Shown here: in pieces, positions 41,964 to 52,264 of the stretch
Layout of the letters: every line of letters begins with the position of its first letter
Position numbering within the stretch: the stretch's first letter is position 1
NCBI GenBank assembly: GCA_945890715.1
Contig: CAMDCX010000007.1
Coordinates: 1-60,812, forward strand
Direction of reading: 5' to 3'
Length of the DNA stretch: 60,812 nt
DNA from: PVC group bacterium
GTDB taxonomy: Bacteria > Verrucomicrobiota > Kiritimatiellia > CAIKKV01 > CAITUY01
Notes under the pieces: model-generated
What the model saw: only the letters and a program-made list of their open reading frames with translations
Told to the model about the DNA's origin: nothing
Databases searched by the model: none
Position numbers and translations under genes: made by a program

Positions 41964-42248
41964 ATGAATGACATCCGATTCGAATGGGATGAAAAGAAAA
42001 ACCAAGCGGGAAACAAAAAGCACGGAGTCCCGTTTGAGGAAGCTCAGACGGTGTTTCTGGATGAAAACGCAGTGCGGTTTTATGACCCAGACCATTCAGA
42101 AGATGAGGATCGATTCATTATGCTGGGAATGAGTTTTAGGCTGAGAATCTTAATCGTATGCCATTGCTACAGGCAGGACGATACAGTGATCAGAATCATT
42201 TCGGCACGGAAAGCGGATAAGCAGGAAGCAAAAGGATACCCAGGGTAA
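41964..42248 (+). CDS. brnT: BrnT-family toxin (ribonuclease)
   Basis: The 94-residue protein (ATG 41964; the frame opens earlier at 41916) has the BrnT/DUF497 pattern FEWDEKKNQAGNKKHGV, then FEEAQTVFLDE and RIISARKADKQEAK. BrnT has an RNase fold related to RelE and arrests growth by RNA cleavage. The antitoxin follows 4 bp later. The region is AT-richer than its neighbours. The BrnTA complex usually represses its own promoter. Confidence 0.92.
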   Translation: MNDIRFEWDEKKNQAGNKKHGVPFEEAQTVFLDENAVRFYDPDHSEDEDRFIMLGMSFRLRILIVCHCYRQDDTVIRIISARKADKQEAKGYPG

Positions 42249-42252
42249 TACT

Positions 42253-42471
42253 ATGAGAGCACATTATGATTTTTCGAATATGAAGGGACAAAAAAACCCC
42301 TACATTGGTCGTTTGAAACAACCAATCACTATTCGTCTGGATAAAGATACAGTGTCCTACTTTAAGGGGCTTGCAACCGAATTGGGCATGCCATACCAAA
42401 ACTTGATCAATCTTTACCTCAGGGATTGCGCGTTCAGTCACAAAAAACTTGAACTGAAATGGGCATCATAA
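42253..42471 (+). CDS. brnA: BrnA-type ribbon-helix-helix antitoxin
   Basis: The 72-residue protein has an RHH-type DNA-binding segment: KQPITIRLDKDTVSYFKGLA, then GMPYQNLINLYLRD. It pairs with the preceding toxin; BrnA both neutralises BrnT and represses the operon. The N-terminal MRAHYDFSNMKGQKNPY is the likely toxin-contacting part. Confidence 0.88.
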   Translation: MRAHYDFSNMKGQKNPYIGRLKQPITIRLDKDTVSYFKGLATELGMPYQNLINLYLRDCAFSHKKLELKWAS

Positions 42472-42598
42472 ATTAGCGACTTGCTGTGGCTAAGCGGCAG
42501 TCTGCTGGTTTCTACCGTGTTCGATCTTGGTGAATTCCATTCGAATTTCCCTGACTTCGGACTTTCCCGGCTGCCGTCGCTCCTATACACTCCGCCGC

Positions 42599-42688
42599 AT
42601 GTCGCTTTCATGGAACGAAGTCCGGATCTTCAAAAAAACCAATGCTGAACAGGTTGTGCAAGAGGGCGTCACCGTTCTGGCGCCTTAG
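42599..42688 (+). other. 29-codon ORF, possible gene remnant
   Basis: ATG 42599 opens MSLSWNEVRIF and ends at TAG 42688. The SLSWNE start resembles the N-terminus of some large methyltransferase-type restriction proteins (SLSWNEIR), but only 11 residues are comparable. It may be a deletion remnant, or chance. The rest of 42472-42716 holds nothing recognisable. Confidence 0.2.
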
Positions 42689-42716
42689 GTGATGCAATGG
42701 AACAGGGGAGTGAGCC

Positions 42717-45131
42717 ATGAATAGTGAAACGATGATTTGGTTGGTTGTGATTCCGGTGGTGTTGGCGCTGGTTGTTGCGCCGATTATTTCGGTGATCCTG
42801 ATGTTCAGGCTCCGGGGTGAGCAAAAGCGGCAGGCTGATGTGCTAGCCCTTCTGCTGGCTCGCCGTGAGACGCCTCCCGCCCTGCCGAAGCCGGTCGTTC
42901 CGGTTCCGGAGCCTGTGATTCCCGTAGCGCAATCTATCCCCGTGCAGAAGCCCGTTCTCGTGGCCCCGTTTGCCCCGAAGGAAAAACCGGCCTCCGCACC
43001 GCCGCCGATTGTGCCGCCTCCACGCGAGCCAGGTGAATTCCAGACCAAGGCGGCGGATATCCTGAGAAAGATTTGGAACTGGATTGTGATTGGTGACGAA
43101 TTCCGCCGGCCCGGCACATCGTGGGAATTCGCGGTGGCTACAAACTGGCTTCTGCGGGCGGGTATCGTTGTTGTGGTCGTCGGCATCGGGTTCTTTCTCA
43201 AGTATTCCATCGAGCACGGAATGCTGGGGCCGCAGGCCCGAGTCGCGATCAGCGTCCTCACCGGCGTTGGGATGCTAGTTGGCGGCGTAAAGATGATCGG
43301 GAAGCCCTACCAGTTGCTGGGGCAGGGGCTAATGGGGGGCGGTCTGGCGACGCTTTATTTCAGCATGTTTGCCGCCTGCAACTTCTATCACTTGATCGGG
43401 GCTCTGGCGGCTTTTGGATTGATGGCGCTGGTGACGTTGGTCGCCGGAACGCTGGCGGTGCGATTGAATTCGCTGCTGGTCGCCGTGCTCGGCATTCTTG
43501 GTGGCTACGGCACCCCCATCATGCTCAGCACCGGAGAAAAGAACTTTCCGGGCTTTTTCGGCTATATGCTGCTGCTTGGGGTCGGTATCTTGGGCATCGC
43601 CCGGCGCCGGCATTGGCCGCTTCTGAATTATCTCGGACTGGTGCTGACCTATGGATTGGCGGCAACGGCGATCGCCAAACAGTATGTCGCCACCGATTTT
43701 GTTGACGTTCTGCCCTTTCTCATCGGCTTCTTTGTTCTCTATGCTGCTGTGATGATCCTGCACAATCTGGCGCATGGCGTGAAGGCTGGCCTGTTGGAAC
43801 TGCTTGGCATCATGGCTAATGCGGTGATGTTCTTCGGCCTCACCCATCGGGTGATCACGACCGGGTATCCTGAAAAGTTTGCGGCCTTTCCAGCCCTGGC
43901 CCTGGCGGTGTTTTTTATTGTACTCACGCGGGTTTTCCTTGTGGGAAAACGGCGAGATCGCGGACTGCTCTACACGTTCCTGGCGCTGGCCGCGCTGTTT
44001 ACGGCCATGACGCCTCCGTTGGCCCTGTCCCGGCAGTGGATTACGACAAGCTGGGCATTGCAGGGCGTGGTAATGCTGTGGCTATCCGGAAAGCTCGAGA
44101 GCCGGTTCCTGCGCCTGCTCGGTTGCGCCGCCTGTCTTCTGGCGGTGGGGCGACTCGCCTTCTGGGATATGCACCGGCAATTTTCCCTGTGGCTGCCGCC
44201 TGATATCACTTGGGTGGCGTACCTGAAGATTGCCGGGGAGCGGCTCCTGTCGATGGGTGTGCCGATCGCCTCGCTCGGGGTGGCGTGGAAATTCCTGCGA
44301 CGGCCTCCGGCCTCCGGACCCCTCGCGGTGACTCCCGAAAATGACCTGGCGTCCGATGCCTGGCAGGGTGCCGCCGGGGGCCTGATCGCGGCCCTGGGCT
44401 GCGGCGTATTGTTTGTCTATGCCCACTTCGAGTTGTACCGAAGTTGCGGGTTTTTCTGGCCCGCTTTGGCGGTTCCGGCGATGACAATCGCGTGGTTTCT
44501 GCTGGGCGCGTTTTTATTGGTGGTGGCGCGGCAGGGAGTCCCCAGGTGGGCCCCACGGGCGCTGGGTCTATTATCGTTCGGGTTGATAATCAAACTGCTC
44601 GGGTTTGATATGGACGGTTGGCGGTTGAACAGCAGTATCTGGTGTTATGGAGGCGACTATCTTCCCGGGCTGGCCCTGATCCGGTTTGTGGATTTCGGGC
44701 TGTGCATCGGCCTGCTCTCCCTGATCTATGTCCAGACGCGGAGTCATGAGCCCGGACGTCGCGTCGGCCTCGCCGTTGGCATTGCCGCACTGGTGCTGCT
44801 GTTTGTGTATTTGTCTTTGGAGATGAACACCGTTCTGGGTCGGTTCGTGCCGGGGCTCCGGGCAGGGGGGATCACGCTACTGTGGGCGGCCTATGCGCTT
44901 ACGCTGTTGCTGTTTGGTCTCGGCCGATCCGTCAAGGCCCTGCGCTTTGCAGGACTTGCCGGGTTTGTGGTGGTAGTCCTGAAGATCTTCTTTTCAGATC
45001 TCGCGCACCTGGACGCGCTCTACAAGATCGTGGCATTCATCGTCCTGGGCCTCATGCTGCTCGGTGCCGCGTTGGTGTATCTGAAGTACCGACAGCGATT
45101 CCAAACCCAGACGGAAGGAGATCCCTCATGA
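42717..45131 (+). CDS. DUF2339 polytopic membrane protein
   Basis: The 804-residue protein starts after GGGGAG. It has an N-terminal helix, a cytoplasmic Pro-rich linker (about residues 55-105: ALPKPVVPVPEPVIP) and then about 20 membrane segments. DUF2339 features include FWNWIV-type IWNWIVIGDE, TNWLLRAGIVVVVVGIGFFLKYSIEHG, LGPQARVAISVLTG and GGGLATLYFSMFAACNFYHL. The function of the family is unknown; such proteins are often next to DUF3999, as here, with a 4-bp overlap, suggesting a complex in the inner membrane. Confidence 0.88.
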   Translation: MNSETMIWLVVIPVVLALVVAPIISVILMFRLRGEQKRQADVLALLLARRETPPALPKPVVPVPEPVIPVAQSIPVQKPVLVAPFAPKEKPASAPPPIVPPPREPGEFQTKAADILRKIWNWIVIGDEFRRPGTSWEFAVATNWLLRAGIVVVVVGIGFFLKYSIEHGMLGPQARVAISVLTGVGMLVGGVKMIGKPYQLLGQGLMGGGLATLYFSMFAACNFYHLIGALAAFGLMALVTLVAGTLAVRLNSLLVAVLGILGGYGTPIMLSTGEKNFPGFFGYMLLLGVGILGIARRRHWPLLNYLGLVLTYGLAATAIAKQYVATDFVDVLPFLIGFFVLYAAVMILHNLAHGVKAGLLELLGIMANAVMFFGLTHRVITTGYPEKFAAFPALALAVFFIVLTRVFLVGKRRDRGLLYTFLALAALFTAMTPPLALSRQWITTSWALQGVVMLWLSGKLESRFLRLLGCAACLLAVGRLAFWDMHRQFSLWLPPDITWVAYLKIAGERLLSMGVPIASLGVAWKFLRRPPASGPLAVTPENDLASDAWQGAAGGLIAALGCGVLFVYAHFELYRSCGFFWPALAVPAMTIAWFLLGAFLLVVARQGVPRWAPRALGLLSFGLIIKLLGFDMDGWRLNSSIWCYGGDYLPGLALIRFVDFGLCIGLLSLIYVQTRSHEPGRRVGLAVGIAALVLLFVYLSLEMNTVLGRFVPGLRAGGITLLWAAYALTLLLFGLGRSVKALRFAGLAGFVVVVLKIFFSDLAHLDALYKIVAFIVLGLMLLGAALVYLKYRQRFQTQTEGDPS

Positions 45132-46519
45132 AAACAAGCCTGATGACTCTACTCGCCCTTGTGCCCGGTTTGGGGCTTGCGGCCCTGAATCCCGATCATT
45201 TCAAGTTCGACCGGACGCTGGAAGGGGCCGCTCCTTTTCGTACGGAAGCCGCCGCTGTGGCACTGGATTCCGAGTTGCACCGGACGGCGTCCGATGGCTA
45301 CACCGATGTCCGTGTCATCGATGATCGCGGGTTGGAGATTCCCCGTGCGGTTGAGAAGGTTCTCCTCAACGAGACGCGGATTGTTCACCGTTCCGTGGGT
45401 TCACGGGCGGCGTCTGTAAGGGAGTTGCCCGGGAATCGGATTGAGGCTGAATTCGTTCTGGCAAGGCCGGAATACCGTGCGGACGGGTTTGACGTCGTTA
45501 CGCCGTTGCGTGATTTTGCCCGGGCGGTCTCGGTTTCCGGCAGCAGGGATGGCGTGGTTTGGCAACCGTTGGTTCAAAATGCCGACATTTGCGATTACAG
45601 CCGGTATCTGGATGTTCGCCGGACGGAGGTGGTGCTGCCACCCGGATCGGGGCCGAATTTCCGGATTGAAATCGGCAATGCATCGGAGGATCGAATCCAG
45701 CCGCTCGTCAAGCTGGTCAGTCAGAAAGGCGGTCAGGATTCAGGCGCTGAAATCCGGACGCAGGAATTGTTGCGCACCCCGTTCCGCATGGATCGCATCG
45801 CATTCTGGAAGAATGAGTCAGTGGTTGAAAATCAGCAGGAAGCCCGGCGGGAATGGGATCTGCCCCTGCCGATGGTGGTGGAGGATGCCCGCGAGAAAGC
45901 GACGGAAATCACGGTCGACACGGCGCGGTTGCCCCTGAATCGGGTGATGCTGGTGAGTACGTCGCGGAACTTCAGCCGGAGGGCTCGAATTCAAATCCAG
46001 ATTGTTGAGAATGGTGTGGCCCGGTGGCGCGCCCTGACAGAGGCGCGGGTGCGGGATGTGGATCTGCCGGGATTTGTCCGTTCGGATTTGGAGATTGATT
46101 TCCCCGAGCAGCGAGTGCGGCAGTTGCGTGTGACCGTTTTGAATGGCGACAACCCGCCCCTGACAGGGCTGCGGTTGCGCGGCTTCGGGCCTGTGTACCG
46201 GGTGCTGTTGCTGGCCGAGCCGGGCCGTGCGTATCGCCTATTGTACGGGGCTGAGAGGATGGCGCCGCCGGTCTATGATCTCGATTCGGTGCTGACGCCG
46301 GTCCGGCAGGGATTGAAGCCGACAGTGCGGACACTGGGGCCGTCCCGTGAGAATCCCGCCTACCGGCCCGCCCGGGCCGGGCTGGGTGCCTTGCTTAATA
46401 ACCCGGCTTTTCTGACGGGTGCCATCATTCTGGCCGCCCTGGTGCTCCTGGTGGTGCTGGCTCGTTCCTTTAAGCGGGTGGGGGGCTCCCTCGACGGAGA
46501 GGGTGACGATCCTCATTGA
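45128..46519 (+). CDS. DUF3999 envelope protein
   Basis: The ATG at 45128 overlaps the DUF2339 stop (ATGA). The 463-residue product has a signal peptide (LMTLLALVPGLGLAALN), an extracytoplasmic beta-rich region (FKFDRTLEGAAPFRTEAAAV ... DGYTDVRVIDDRGLEIP ... YSRYLDVRRTEVVLPPG) and one C-terminal membrane helix (FLTGAIILAALVLLVVLA) with a basic tail. This is the DUF3999 architecture and the usual partner of DUF2339. The role is unknown, probably related to the cell surface. Confidence 0.85.
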   Translation: MKTSLMTLLALVPGLGLAALNPDHFKFDRTLEGAAPFRTEAAAVALDSELHRTASDGYTDVRVIDDRGLEIPRAVEKVLLNETRIVHRSVGSRAASVRELPGNRIEAEFVLARPEYRADGFDVVTPLRDFARAVSVSGSRDGVVWQPLVQNADICDYSRYLDVRRTEVVLPPGSGPNFRIEIGNASEDRIQPLVKLVSQKGGQDSGAEIRTQELLRTPFRMDRIAFWKNESVVENQQEARREWDLPLPMVVEDAREKATEITVDTARLPLNRVMLVSTSRNFSRRARIQIQIVENGVARWRALTEARVRDVDLPGFVRSDLEIDFPEQRVRQLRVTVLNGDNPPLTGLRLRGFGPVYRVLLLAEPGRAYRLLYGAERMAPPVYDLDSVLTPVRQGLKPTVRTLGPSRENPAYRPARAGLGALLNNPAFLTGAIILAALVLLVVLARSFKRVGGSLDGEGDDPH

Positions 46520-46554
46520 CACTACCCGCCTGCACTTAGCACACTTGCACCCCT

Positions 46555-47166
46555 ATGGCGGAAATGAATCTTCCAAATAAGATCACGGTCGGGCGCATTG
46601 GCCTGACATTTGTGATGGTCGGCTTCCTGACCTCAGGCGTCCCTTATGGCAAGACCCTGGCGTTGATTACCTTTGGGTTGGCCGGGCTGTCGGACTGGCT
46701 GGATGGGATGCTGGCGCGTCGGCTGGGAAAGATCACGATCTTCGGTCAGCTCATGGATCCGTTGGCGGATAAGATTCTGGTTTGTGCCGCGTTTGTCAGT
46801 TTCGCGGCCATCTCAGTGGTGCCCGCCTGGATTGTCATCACGATCATCAGCCGCGAGTTTGTGGTCACCGGGTTGAGGCTCCTGGCAAGCCAGCAGGGGA
46901 AAGTTCTGCCGGCCGGTCCCTGGGGCAAGCACAAGATGATCTGGCAGACCATCACGATTGTCGTCATCATGCTGGGGGTTGCCTTGCAGGAGGAACTCCT
47001 GCCCGCTTTTCTGTCGGCGGCCGACCATGTCCGGTTTATGCTCGAATTCGAGGTATATTTCATCACGGCGACACTGTTTCTGACCCATCTGGTGGCGGCG
47101 TTGACCGCGATCTCCGGGGTGATTTATCTCTGGGATGGGCGGGATTTATATATGGAGCATACCTAA
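46555..47166 (+). CDS. pgsA: CDP-diacylglycerol-glycerol-3-phosphate 3-phosphatidyltransferase
   Basis: This 203-residue membrane enzyme makes phosphatidylglycerol phosphate. The CDP-alcohol phosphotransferase motif DG..AR........G...D...D is complete (SDWLDGMLARRLGKITIFGQ, then LMDPLADK). The N-terminal NLPNKITVGRIGLTF and the GKHKMIWQT region are typical of PgsA. About five membrane helices are present. The next gene begins directly after the stop. Confidence 0.93.
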   Translation: MAEMNLPNKITVGRIGLTFVMVGFLTSGVPYGKTLALITFGLAGLSDWLDGMLARRLGKITIFGQLMDPLADKILVCAAFVSFAAISVVPAWIVITIISREFVVTGLRLLASQQGKVLPAGPWGKHKMIWQTITIVVIMLGVALQEELLPAFLSAADHVRFMLEFEVYFITATLFLTHLVAALTAISGVIYLWDGRDLYMEHT

Positions 47167-47703
47167 ATGGCACAGGACTGGAATATCAAGTCACGATCAA
47201 CGGCCTGTGCGGGATGCCAGGCGGGGTTTACGGACGGGCAGCCTTATCACACCCGGCTCGTTTTTCAGGAGCATGATTATTCGCGCGGGGATTATTGCGA
47301 AGCCTGCTGGGCTCCGGAAATGGCCGCCAATCCCGGCTACAGCTCGTGGAAGGGGTATTTCAAAATGCCCTCCGCCGAGCCGGATCGGCGGATCAAGAAG
47401 GAAACGGCCGAGACACTGCTCCGGGAATTAATCGAGACGGCGGATGCTTCCAAGACCAGCGTCATTTATATCCTGGCCGTCATGCTGGAGCGGCAACGCG
47501 TTCTGGTGGAGCGTGAGATTAAAACTTTGGAAGACGGATCTCGCGTGGTGATCTACGAGCACAAGAAGACGGCGGAAACCTTCGCCATTACCGATCCCAA
47601 GTTGAAGCTGACCGAGCTGGATGCCGTGCAGCAGGATATTATGGCGTTGTTGACTGGGCAGGAACCGGGAGAGATTCCGGTAGCGGAGCCATGTTCGACC
47701 TGA
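47167..47703 (+). CDS. Conserved hypothetical four-cysteine protein
   Basis: The 178-residue protein has two Cys pairs, CAGC (residues about 14-17) and CEAC (about 43-46), that could form one zinc ribbon around YHTRLVFQEHDYSRGDY. A helical C-terminal part follows (ETLLRELIETADASKTSVIYIL, then VMLERQRVLVERE). I know no function. It sits between pgsA (no gap) and the amidohydrolase gene (13-bp overlap), so it is expressed with both. Confidence 0.7.
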   Translation: MAQDWNIKSRSTACAGCQAGFTDGQPYHTRLVFQEHDYSRGDYCEACWAPEMAANPGYSSWKGYFKMPSAEPDRRIKKETAETLLRELIETADASKTSVIYILAVMLERQRVLVEREIKTLEDGSRVVIYEHKKTAETFAITDPKLKLTELDAVQQDIMALLTGQEPGEIPVAEPCST

Positions 47704-49247
47704 AGATCATCAACGGGATGGTGCTGGACGGCGCGGGAAGTCCGGCGATCCGGACGGACATCGGGATTGTCGGGGATCGCATTACGGCTCTCGGTGATCT
47801 CGGCAAGGTCGAGGCTCGAAAGACTCTTGATGCTGAAGCCCGGATGGTCTGTCCCGGTTTCATCGATACCCATTCCCATTCCGATGCCTATCTCCTGATT
47901 GAGCCCTCGGCGCCGAGTAAAGTGTATCAAGGAGTGACGACGGAGGTGATTGGTAACTGCGGGGCTTCAGCGGCGCCGCGGCTGGGTGAGGCGCGCATGC
48001 CCTCGGATTGGCAGACGCATACTTATCCCGGGTCATGGAACACACAGGCCGAATACCGGAAGTTGCTGGAACAGGTCAAGCCAGCCGTCAATGTGGTTTC
48101 CCTGATCGGTCATAATGTCCTGAGAGCCTCGGTGATGGGCTATGCGGGACGAACTGCCACGGCGGATGAACGGGCCGCCATGGAACGACTGTTGGAGCAG
48201 AGTCTGGACGAAGGCGGGCGGGGGTTGAGCTCCGGCCTGATTTATCCCCCCGGCATGTATGCGACGACGGAAGAAATCACAGCGCTGGCTCGAGTGGTGA
48301 AGCGAAAAGACGGAATTTACACCTCCCACATGCGGAGTGAAAGCAGTCGGTTGATTGAGGCGCTTGAGGAAACGATTGATGTGGGGAGGGCGACCGGGGT
48401 TCGCGTGCAGGTGTCGCACCTGAAGACGTCGGGGTCGGGAAACTGGCATTTGATTGATGCGGCACTCCAGACCATCGAACGAGCCCGCCATGAGGGAATT
48501 CCGGTGGCGGCGGACCGGTATCCCTACCTCTCCTCCTGTACTGAACTGGATGTTATTTTCCCGGATTGGGCTACGGAAGGCGGGCGTGATGCTGAACTAG
48601 CCCGGTTGCGAGAGCCGGCCACCCGCGCCCGGCTGCGGGCCGAGTTGATTGGGAATCGTTCCGAACGGTCCTGGGGCAGCATTACCATCGGATCCACAAG
48701 CGAAGACAACGCGAGGTTTCGCGGGCTGCCCCTTGAGGAGGTGGCGGAACGCCTGGGGATGGAACCGGTCGATGCCGCGCTGTTTCTGATCGAGACCGAT
48801 GCCCTGATGACTAGTGCCTTTTTTCAGGGCATGTGCGAGGATAACCTGTGGAAAATTCTAGCCCAACCGTGGGTCATGATCGGATCCGATGCGTCCCTGC
48901 GGGCGCCCCGGGGGCCGCTGAGTCATGATTATCCCCATCCTCGTGCGTACGGCACATTCCCGAAAATTCTCCGTGCGGCGATCGATGGAAAGACGGTTTC
49001 GCTGTCGACGGCCGTGATGAAGATGACGTCTTTGCCGGCCGGCCATTTCGGCCTCTCCGCCCGCGGTGAAATCAGGGTGGGCTATGGCGCCGATATCACG
49101 ATCTTTGATCCTCAGTCCATCCGTGACGAAGCCTCCTACAGTGACCCGCACCGGTTATCGACGGGGATTTCCCATGTTCTGGTGAATGGGACGCCGATCC
49201 TGGAAGACAGTCGACTTACGGGGCAGCGCTCCGGCCAATGGTTGTGA
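47691..49247 (+). CDS. D-aminoacylase / N-acyl-D-amino-acid deacylase family amidohydrolase
   Basis: The 518-residue metal-dependent hydrolase starts inside the previous gene. Seen: N-terminal LKIINGMVLDGAGSPAIRTD, metal site VCPGFIDTHSHSD (about 60), EVIGNCGASAAPR with the conserved Cys, YTSHMRSESSRLIEAL, VQVSHLKTSG (metal His), and the C-terminal HFGLSARGEIRVGYGADITIFD. This matches amidohydrolase family 3 D-aminoacylases, which release D-amino acids from N-acyl forms. No signal peptide is present, so it is cytosolic. It is the last gene of its operon. Confidence 0.88.
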   Translation: MFDLKIINGMVLDGAGSPAIRTDIGIVGDRITALGDLGKVEARKTLDAEARMVCPGFIDTHSHSDAYLLIEPSAPSKVYQGVTTEVIGNCGASAAPRLGEARMPSDWQTHTYPGSWNTQAEYRKLLEQVKPAVNVVSLIGHNVLRASVMGYAGRTATADERAAMERLLEQSLDEGGRGLSSGLIYPPGMYATTEEITALARVVKRKDGIYTSHMRSESSRLIEALEETIDVGRATGVRVQVSHLKTSGSGNWHLIDAALQTIERARHEGIPVAADRYPYLSSCTELDVIFPDWATEGGRDAELARLREPATRARLRAELIGNRSERSWGSITIGSTSEDNARFRGLPLEEVAERLGMEPVDAALFLIETDALMTSAFFQGMCEDNLWKILAQPWVMIGSDASLRAPRGPLSHDYPHPRAYGTFPKILRAAIDGKTVSLSTAVMKMTSLPAGHFGLSARGEIRVGYGADITIFDPQSIRDEASYSDPHRLSTGISHVLVNGTPILEDSRLTGQRSGQWL

Positions 49248-49265
49248 GCCGCCCCCGGGCAAGCC

Positions 49266-52196
49266 TCATGACGCATTCTTAATGGTCTTCGCGGCATCCA
49301 AGGCGTTTCGGATCGCATCGGCGATCTGTCGAAGGACGATGGGCTTCATAAGGACCTCATGAATGCCTTCCGTCAGGAGATCCTGATCGGATACTGTCTT
49401 GCTGAAGCCGGTGCAGAGCAGGGCTGGAATATCGCGCCGGATCGCGTGCATTTCCCGAACCATTTCCATGCCGGTTATCCCTGGCATGATTTGGTCGGTA
49501 ATGATGAGATCGAACCGGTTGGGTTCCTGCTTGAAGATGGCCAGGGCATCCTTGGCCCGCGCGGCGGTCGTCACCTGATACCCAAGCGAGGCGAGCATCT
49601 GGCTTGCCATGGCGACAATGCCGGGCTCGTCATCCACAAACATAATCGATTCGGAGCCCCGCGGCAGGGGATCGTTTGAGGTGGCGACTTGTTCCGCTGC
49701 CTGTTCAATGAGGGGTAGGAAGAGGTGGAACGTTGTGCCCTTGCCGACTTCGCTTTCCACGGTGATGATACCCTGCATGGAGGTGATGATGCCGTGTACC
49801 ACCGACAACCCCATACCGGTGCCTTCTCCGCTCCGCTTAGTCGTGAAAAAGGGCTCAAAAATCCGCTCCATGACGGCGCGTTCCATGCCATGTCCGGTAT
49901 CGCGAATCGTGATTTCCAGGTAGGCTCCGAATCGCAGTCGAGCCAGCGCTCCCCGTGTCCGGCTGTCCACGTTAACCGGATGCATGCCGACTTCCAGGAC
50001 GCCTCCCTTGTCTTTCATGGCGTGGAGTGAGTTGGTGCACAGGTTCATAATCACCTGGTGCATCTGGGTGGGATCGGCTTTCACAATGTCCCGCTCAATC
50101 TGGATCTGGGTGTGCAATTCGATGAGGGGCGGAATGGAGCCCCGGAGCAACTGGATGACTTCCTTGACCAGGGGAATCAGGCGGATGGGTTTTACCTCGT
50201 GTTCCGTCTGGCGGCTGAAGGTCAGGATTTGTTTAACCAGCTCCTTGGCTCGATGGCTGGCCTTGAGGACTTCTTCAAGATTGGGCTGAATGGGGTCATC
50301 GGGCCCGGCGGTCAGCATGGCCATTTCGGTATAGCCGATGATGGGGGTGAGGATATTATTGAAGTCATGCGCGATGCCGCCTGCCAGAGTGCCGATGGCT
50401 TCCATTTTCTGGGCCTGGCGAAGCATCCGCTCATGCTGGTGAAGCGTTTCCTCGGCACGGCGATGTTCGGTAATATCCTGGATTTGGATCATAAACCCTT
50501 TGGGTTTGAAATCCGAATTTAAACCCAGGTTTGTGACCAGAACGTCAAAATAACTTTTCCCTGTCCGGGTGGACGGGTACCGGGTTTCGCGTTTTACGGC
50601 GTCGAAGTCGGTGACATTTTCATAACGGACGGTTCCTCCCTTCGAGATCGTCGTCTGGGATTCCGGAGACAGGTTTTCGGAATCCAACAGCCGGGTAGCG
50701 GAAAAAACGGAGCGTTCGCTTAATCCGAACATGGCCATGGCGGCCTGATTGACCTCAGTCAATTCGCGGGTGGGACTGTACAAGGCGACGCCGATGGGTG
50801 AGCGCGAGAAGAAATCAGAGAAGCGCTGTTCACTTTCCTTGAGTGCCATCTGGGCCTTCCGGCGGGTGGTGATGTCGTGCAGGTGATAATAGATGATGGG
50901 TTTCCCCTCATGGTCGAGGATACGGAGGGTGACCTCAAAGGGCTTTTCCTCACCGCTCTTGGTGCGAAAGGACAGTTCAGTGGTAAGGGCGGCGGGCGGT
51001 CCGGGATCCGGCGATGCATCCGGCAGGCGGGCGTCCTTCCATTTTGACAGCATTTTGGCATAACGGGGGGCGCCACCTCCTTCGGAATTAATTTCGACAT
51101 CTCGAGGAGACAGTGCCAGCAGTTCTTCGCGGCTGAAGCCCAGGCGCATACAGGCGGTTTCGTTGACTTCCAGGAATTTACCCGGAAGGCCTTTCGCATC
51201 CACGCCGTGAATGAGGATGGCATCGGGAGTGTTGTTCAACAGGGCGCGGTACCAGTTCTTGTTGGCCTCGGCCGCCTCTTCGCGGCGAAGATGGTCATCC
51301 ACGGTTTTCAATAATTGACGGTTTGCGGCGGTCACTTTTTCAATGTGTTGTTTGCATTGATTCGACCTTCGGCGGATGATTCCGGCCAGAAGCCCGCCCC
51401 CGAGTAGGACAGCCAGGAGAAACAGGCTGACCTTTGTCATGAAAGAGAGAGGCTCCTGATACCCCGTCCATTGGAAGAGAGTCTGGTAATAGCGGGATTT
51501 CTTGTTGTGTTTGAGGGAGGTGAGTTCCTCTTCAAGTTTAAGGAGAAGGTGACGGTTGGTGTCGCGCGCCACGGAAAAATGAAAATTCACCGGGCCCGTG
51601 CTCATGAGACTGGCGACCAGCCCGTATTGGTCACAATTTTTTGCACTGTAGAAGTGATCGATCAGTCCGCCATCCGCGCGTTTACCCTGAACGGCCTGAA
51701 ACACTTCGGAATAACTTCGCATTTCCAGAAACTGGCATTTTGTTCGAGCGTCCCGGAGGGTTTCCTGAAAAAGGAGGTAATGGATGTCGTCGCGAACCAC
51801 GGCGATCGTTTTTCCGTTCAAATCCTTAAGGGATGAGAACCGACGATGGGGGTGGGCAATGATTTGGGCATGGGAGGTGAGGATGGCGCTCGGCCCATAG
51901 TCTAACTTGTCAGAACCGGCGAGAGGGAGCGGCGTCGGAACGACCAGGTCGACTTCGCCCTTTGTGAGTTTATTGATGATGGAGAGGCGGGAATCCACCT
52001 GGTAGACAAGCTTCCAGCCGGTACGAGTCGCCATATCCTCGAGCAAGTCGATACAAAGCCCCGTCGGCTTTGTTTGATTCTTGTCCAGAGTGGTTAGCGG
52101 GGGTTGCAGGGTCACTCCCACCCGGATCGTTTGGGCGGAAATCGACAGCCCTGCAAACAAGGTCAAGATCAGAAAGAATAACGCTCTTTTTCTCAT
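49266..52196 (-). CDS. Hybrid sensor histidine kinase with periplasmic solute-binding sensor
   Basis: The 976-residue protein (ATG 52196) has a signal/anchor ([18 protein letters not shown]) and a family-3 solute-binding domain ([18 protein letters not shown] to about residue 245). A membrane helix follows ([19 protein letters not shown]), then two PAS domains. The kinase core has H-box [17 protein letters not shown] (His about 610), [19 protein letters not shown] and [13 protein letters not shown]-terminal receiver has Asp about 901 in [10 protein letters not shown]. Amino-acid-like ligands are usual for family-3 domains. No transcription factor gene adjoins it. Confidence 0.9.
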   Translation of the reverse strand: MRKRALFFLILTLFAGLSISAQTIRVGVTLQPPLTTLDKNQTKPTGLCIDLLEDMATRTGWKLVYQVDSRLSIINKLTKGEVDLVVPTPLPLAGSDKLDYGPSAILTSHAQIIAHPHRRFSSLKDLNGKTIAVVRDDIHYLLFQETLRDARTKCQFLEMRSYSEVFQAVQGKRADGGLIDHFYSAKNCDQYGLVASLMSTGPVNFHFSVARDTNRHLLLKLEEELTSLKHNKKSRYYQTLFQWTGYQEPLSFMTKVSLFLLAVLLGGGLLAGIIRRRSNQCKQHIEKVTAANRQLLKTVDDHLRREEAAEANKNWYRALLNNTPDAILIHGVDAKGLPGKFLEVNETACMRLGFSREELLALSPRDVEINSEGGGAPRYAKMLSKWKDARLPDASPDPGPPAALTTELSFRTKSGEEKPFEVTLRILDHEGKPIIYYHLHDITTRRKAQMALKESEQRFSDFFSRSPIGVALYSPTRELTEVNQAAMAMFGLSERSVFSATRLLDSENLSPESQTTISKGGTVRYENVTDFDAVKRETRYPSTRTGKSYFDVLVTNLGLNSDFKPKGFMIQIQDITEHRRAEETLHQHERMLRQAQKMEAIGTLAGGIAHDFNNILTPIIGYTEMAMLTAGPDDPIQPNLEEVLKASHRAKELVKQILTFSRQTEHEVKPIRLIPLVKEVIQLLRGSIPPLIELHTQIQIERDIVKADPTQMHQVIMNLCTNSLHAMKDKGGVLEVGMHPVNVDSRTRGALARLRFGAYLEITIRDTGHGMERAVMERIFEPFFTTKRSGEGTGMGLSVVHGIITSMQGIITVESEVGKGTTFHLFLPLIEQAAEQVATSNDPLPRGSESIMFVDDEPGIVAMASQMLASLGYQVTTAARAKDALAIFKQEPNRFDLIITDQIMPGITGMEMVREMHAIRRDIPALLCTGFSKTVSDQDLLTEGIHEVLMKPIVLRQIADAIRNALDAAKTIKNAS

Positions 52197-52264
52197 GGAT
52201 CTACAAGCTAACGTCCGTAAATTAAAACATAATGGGGAAGAAAGTGGAACCAGTAAAGAAAGGG

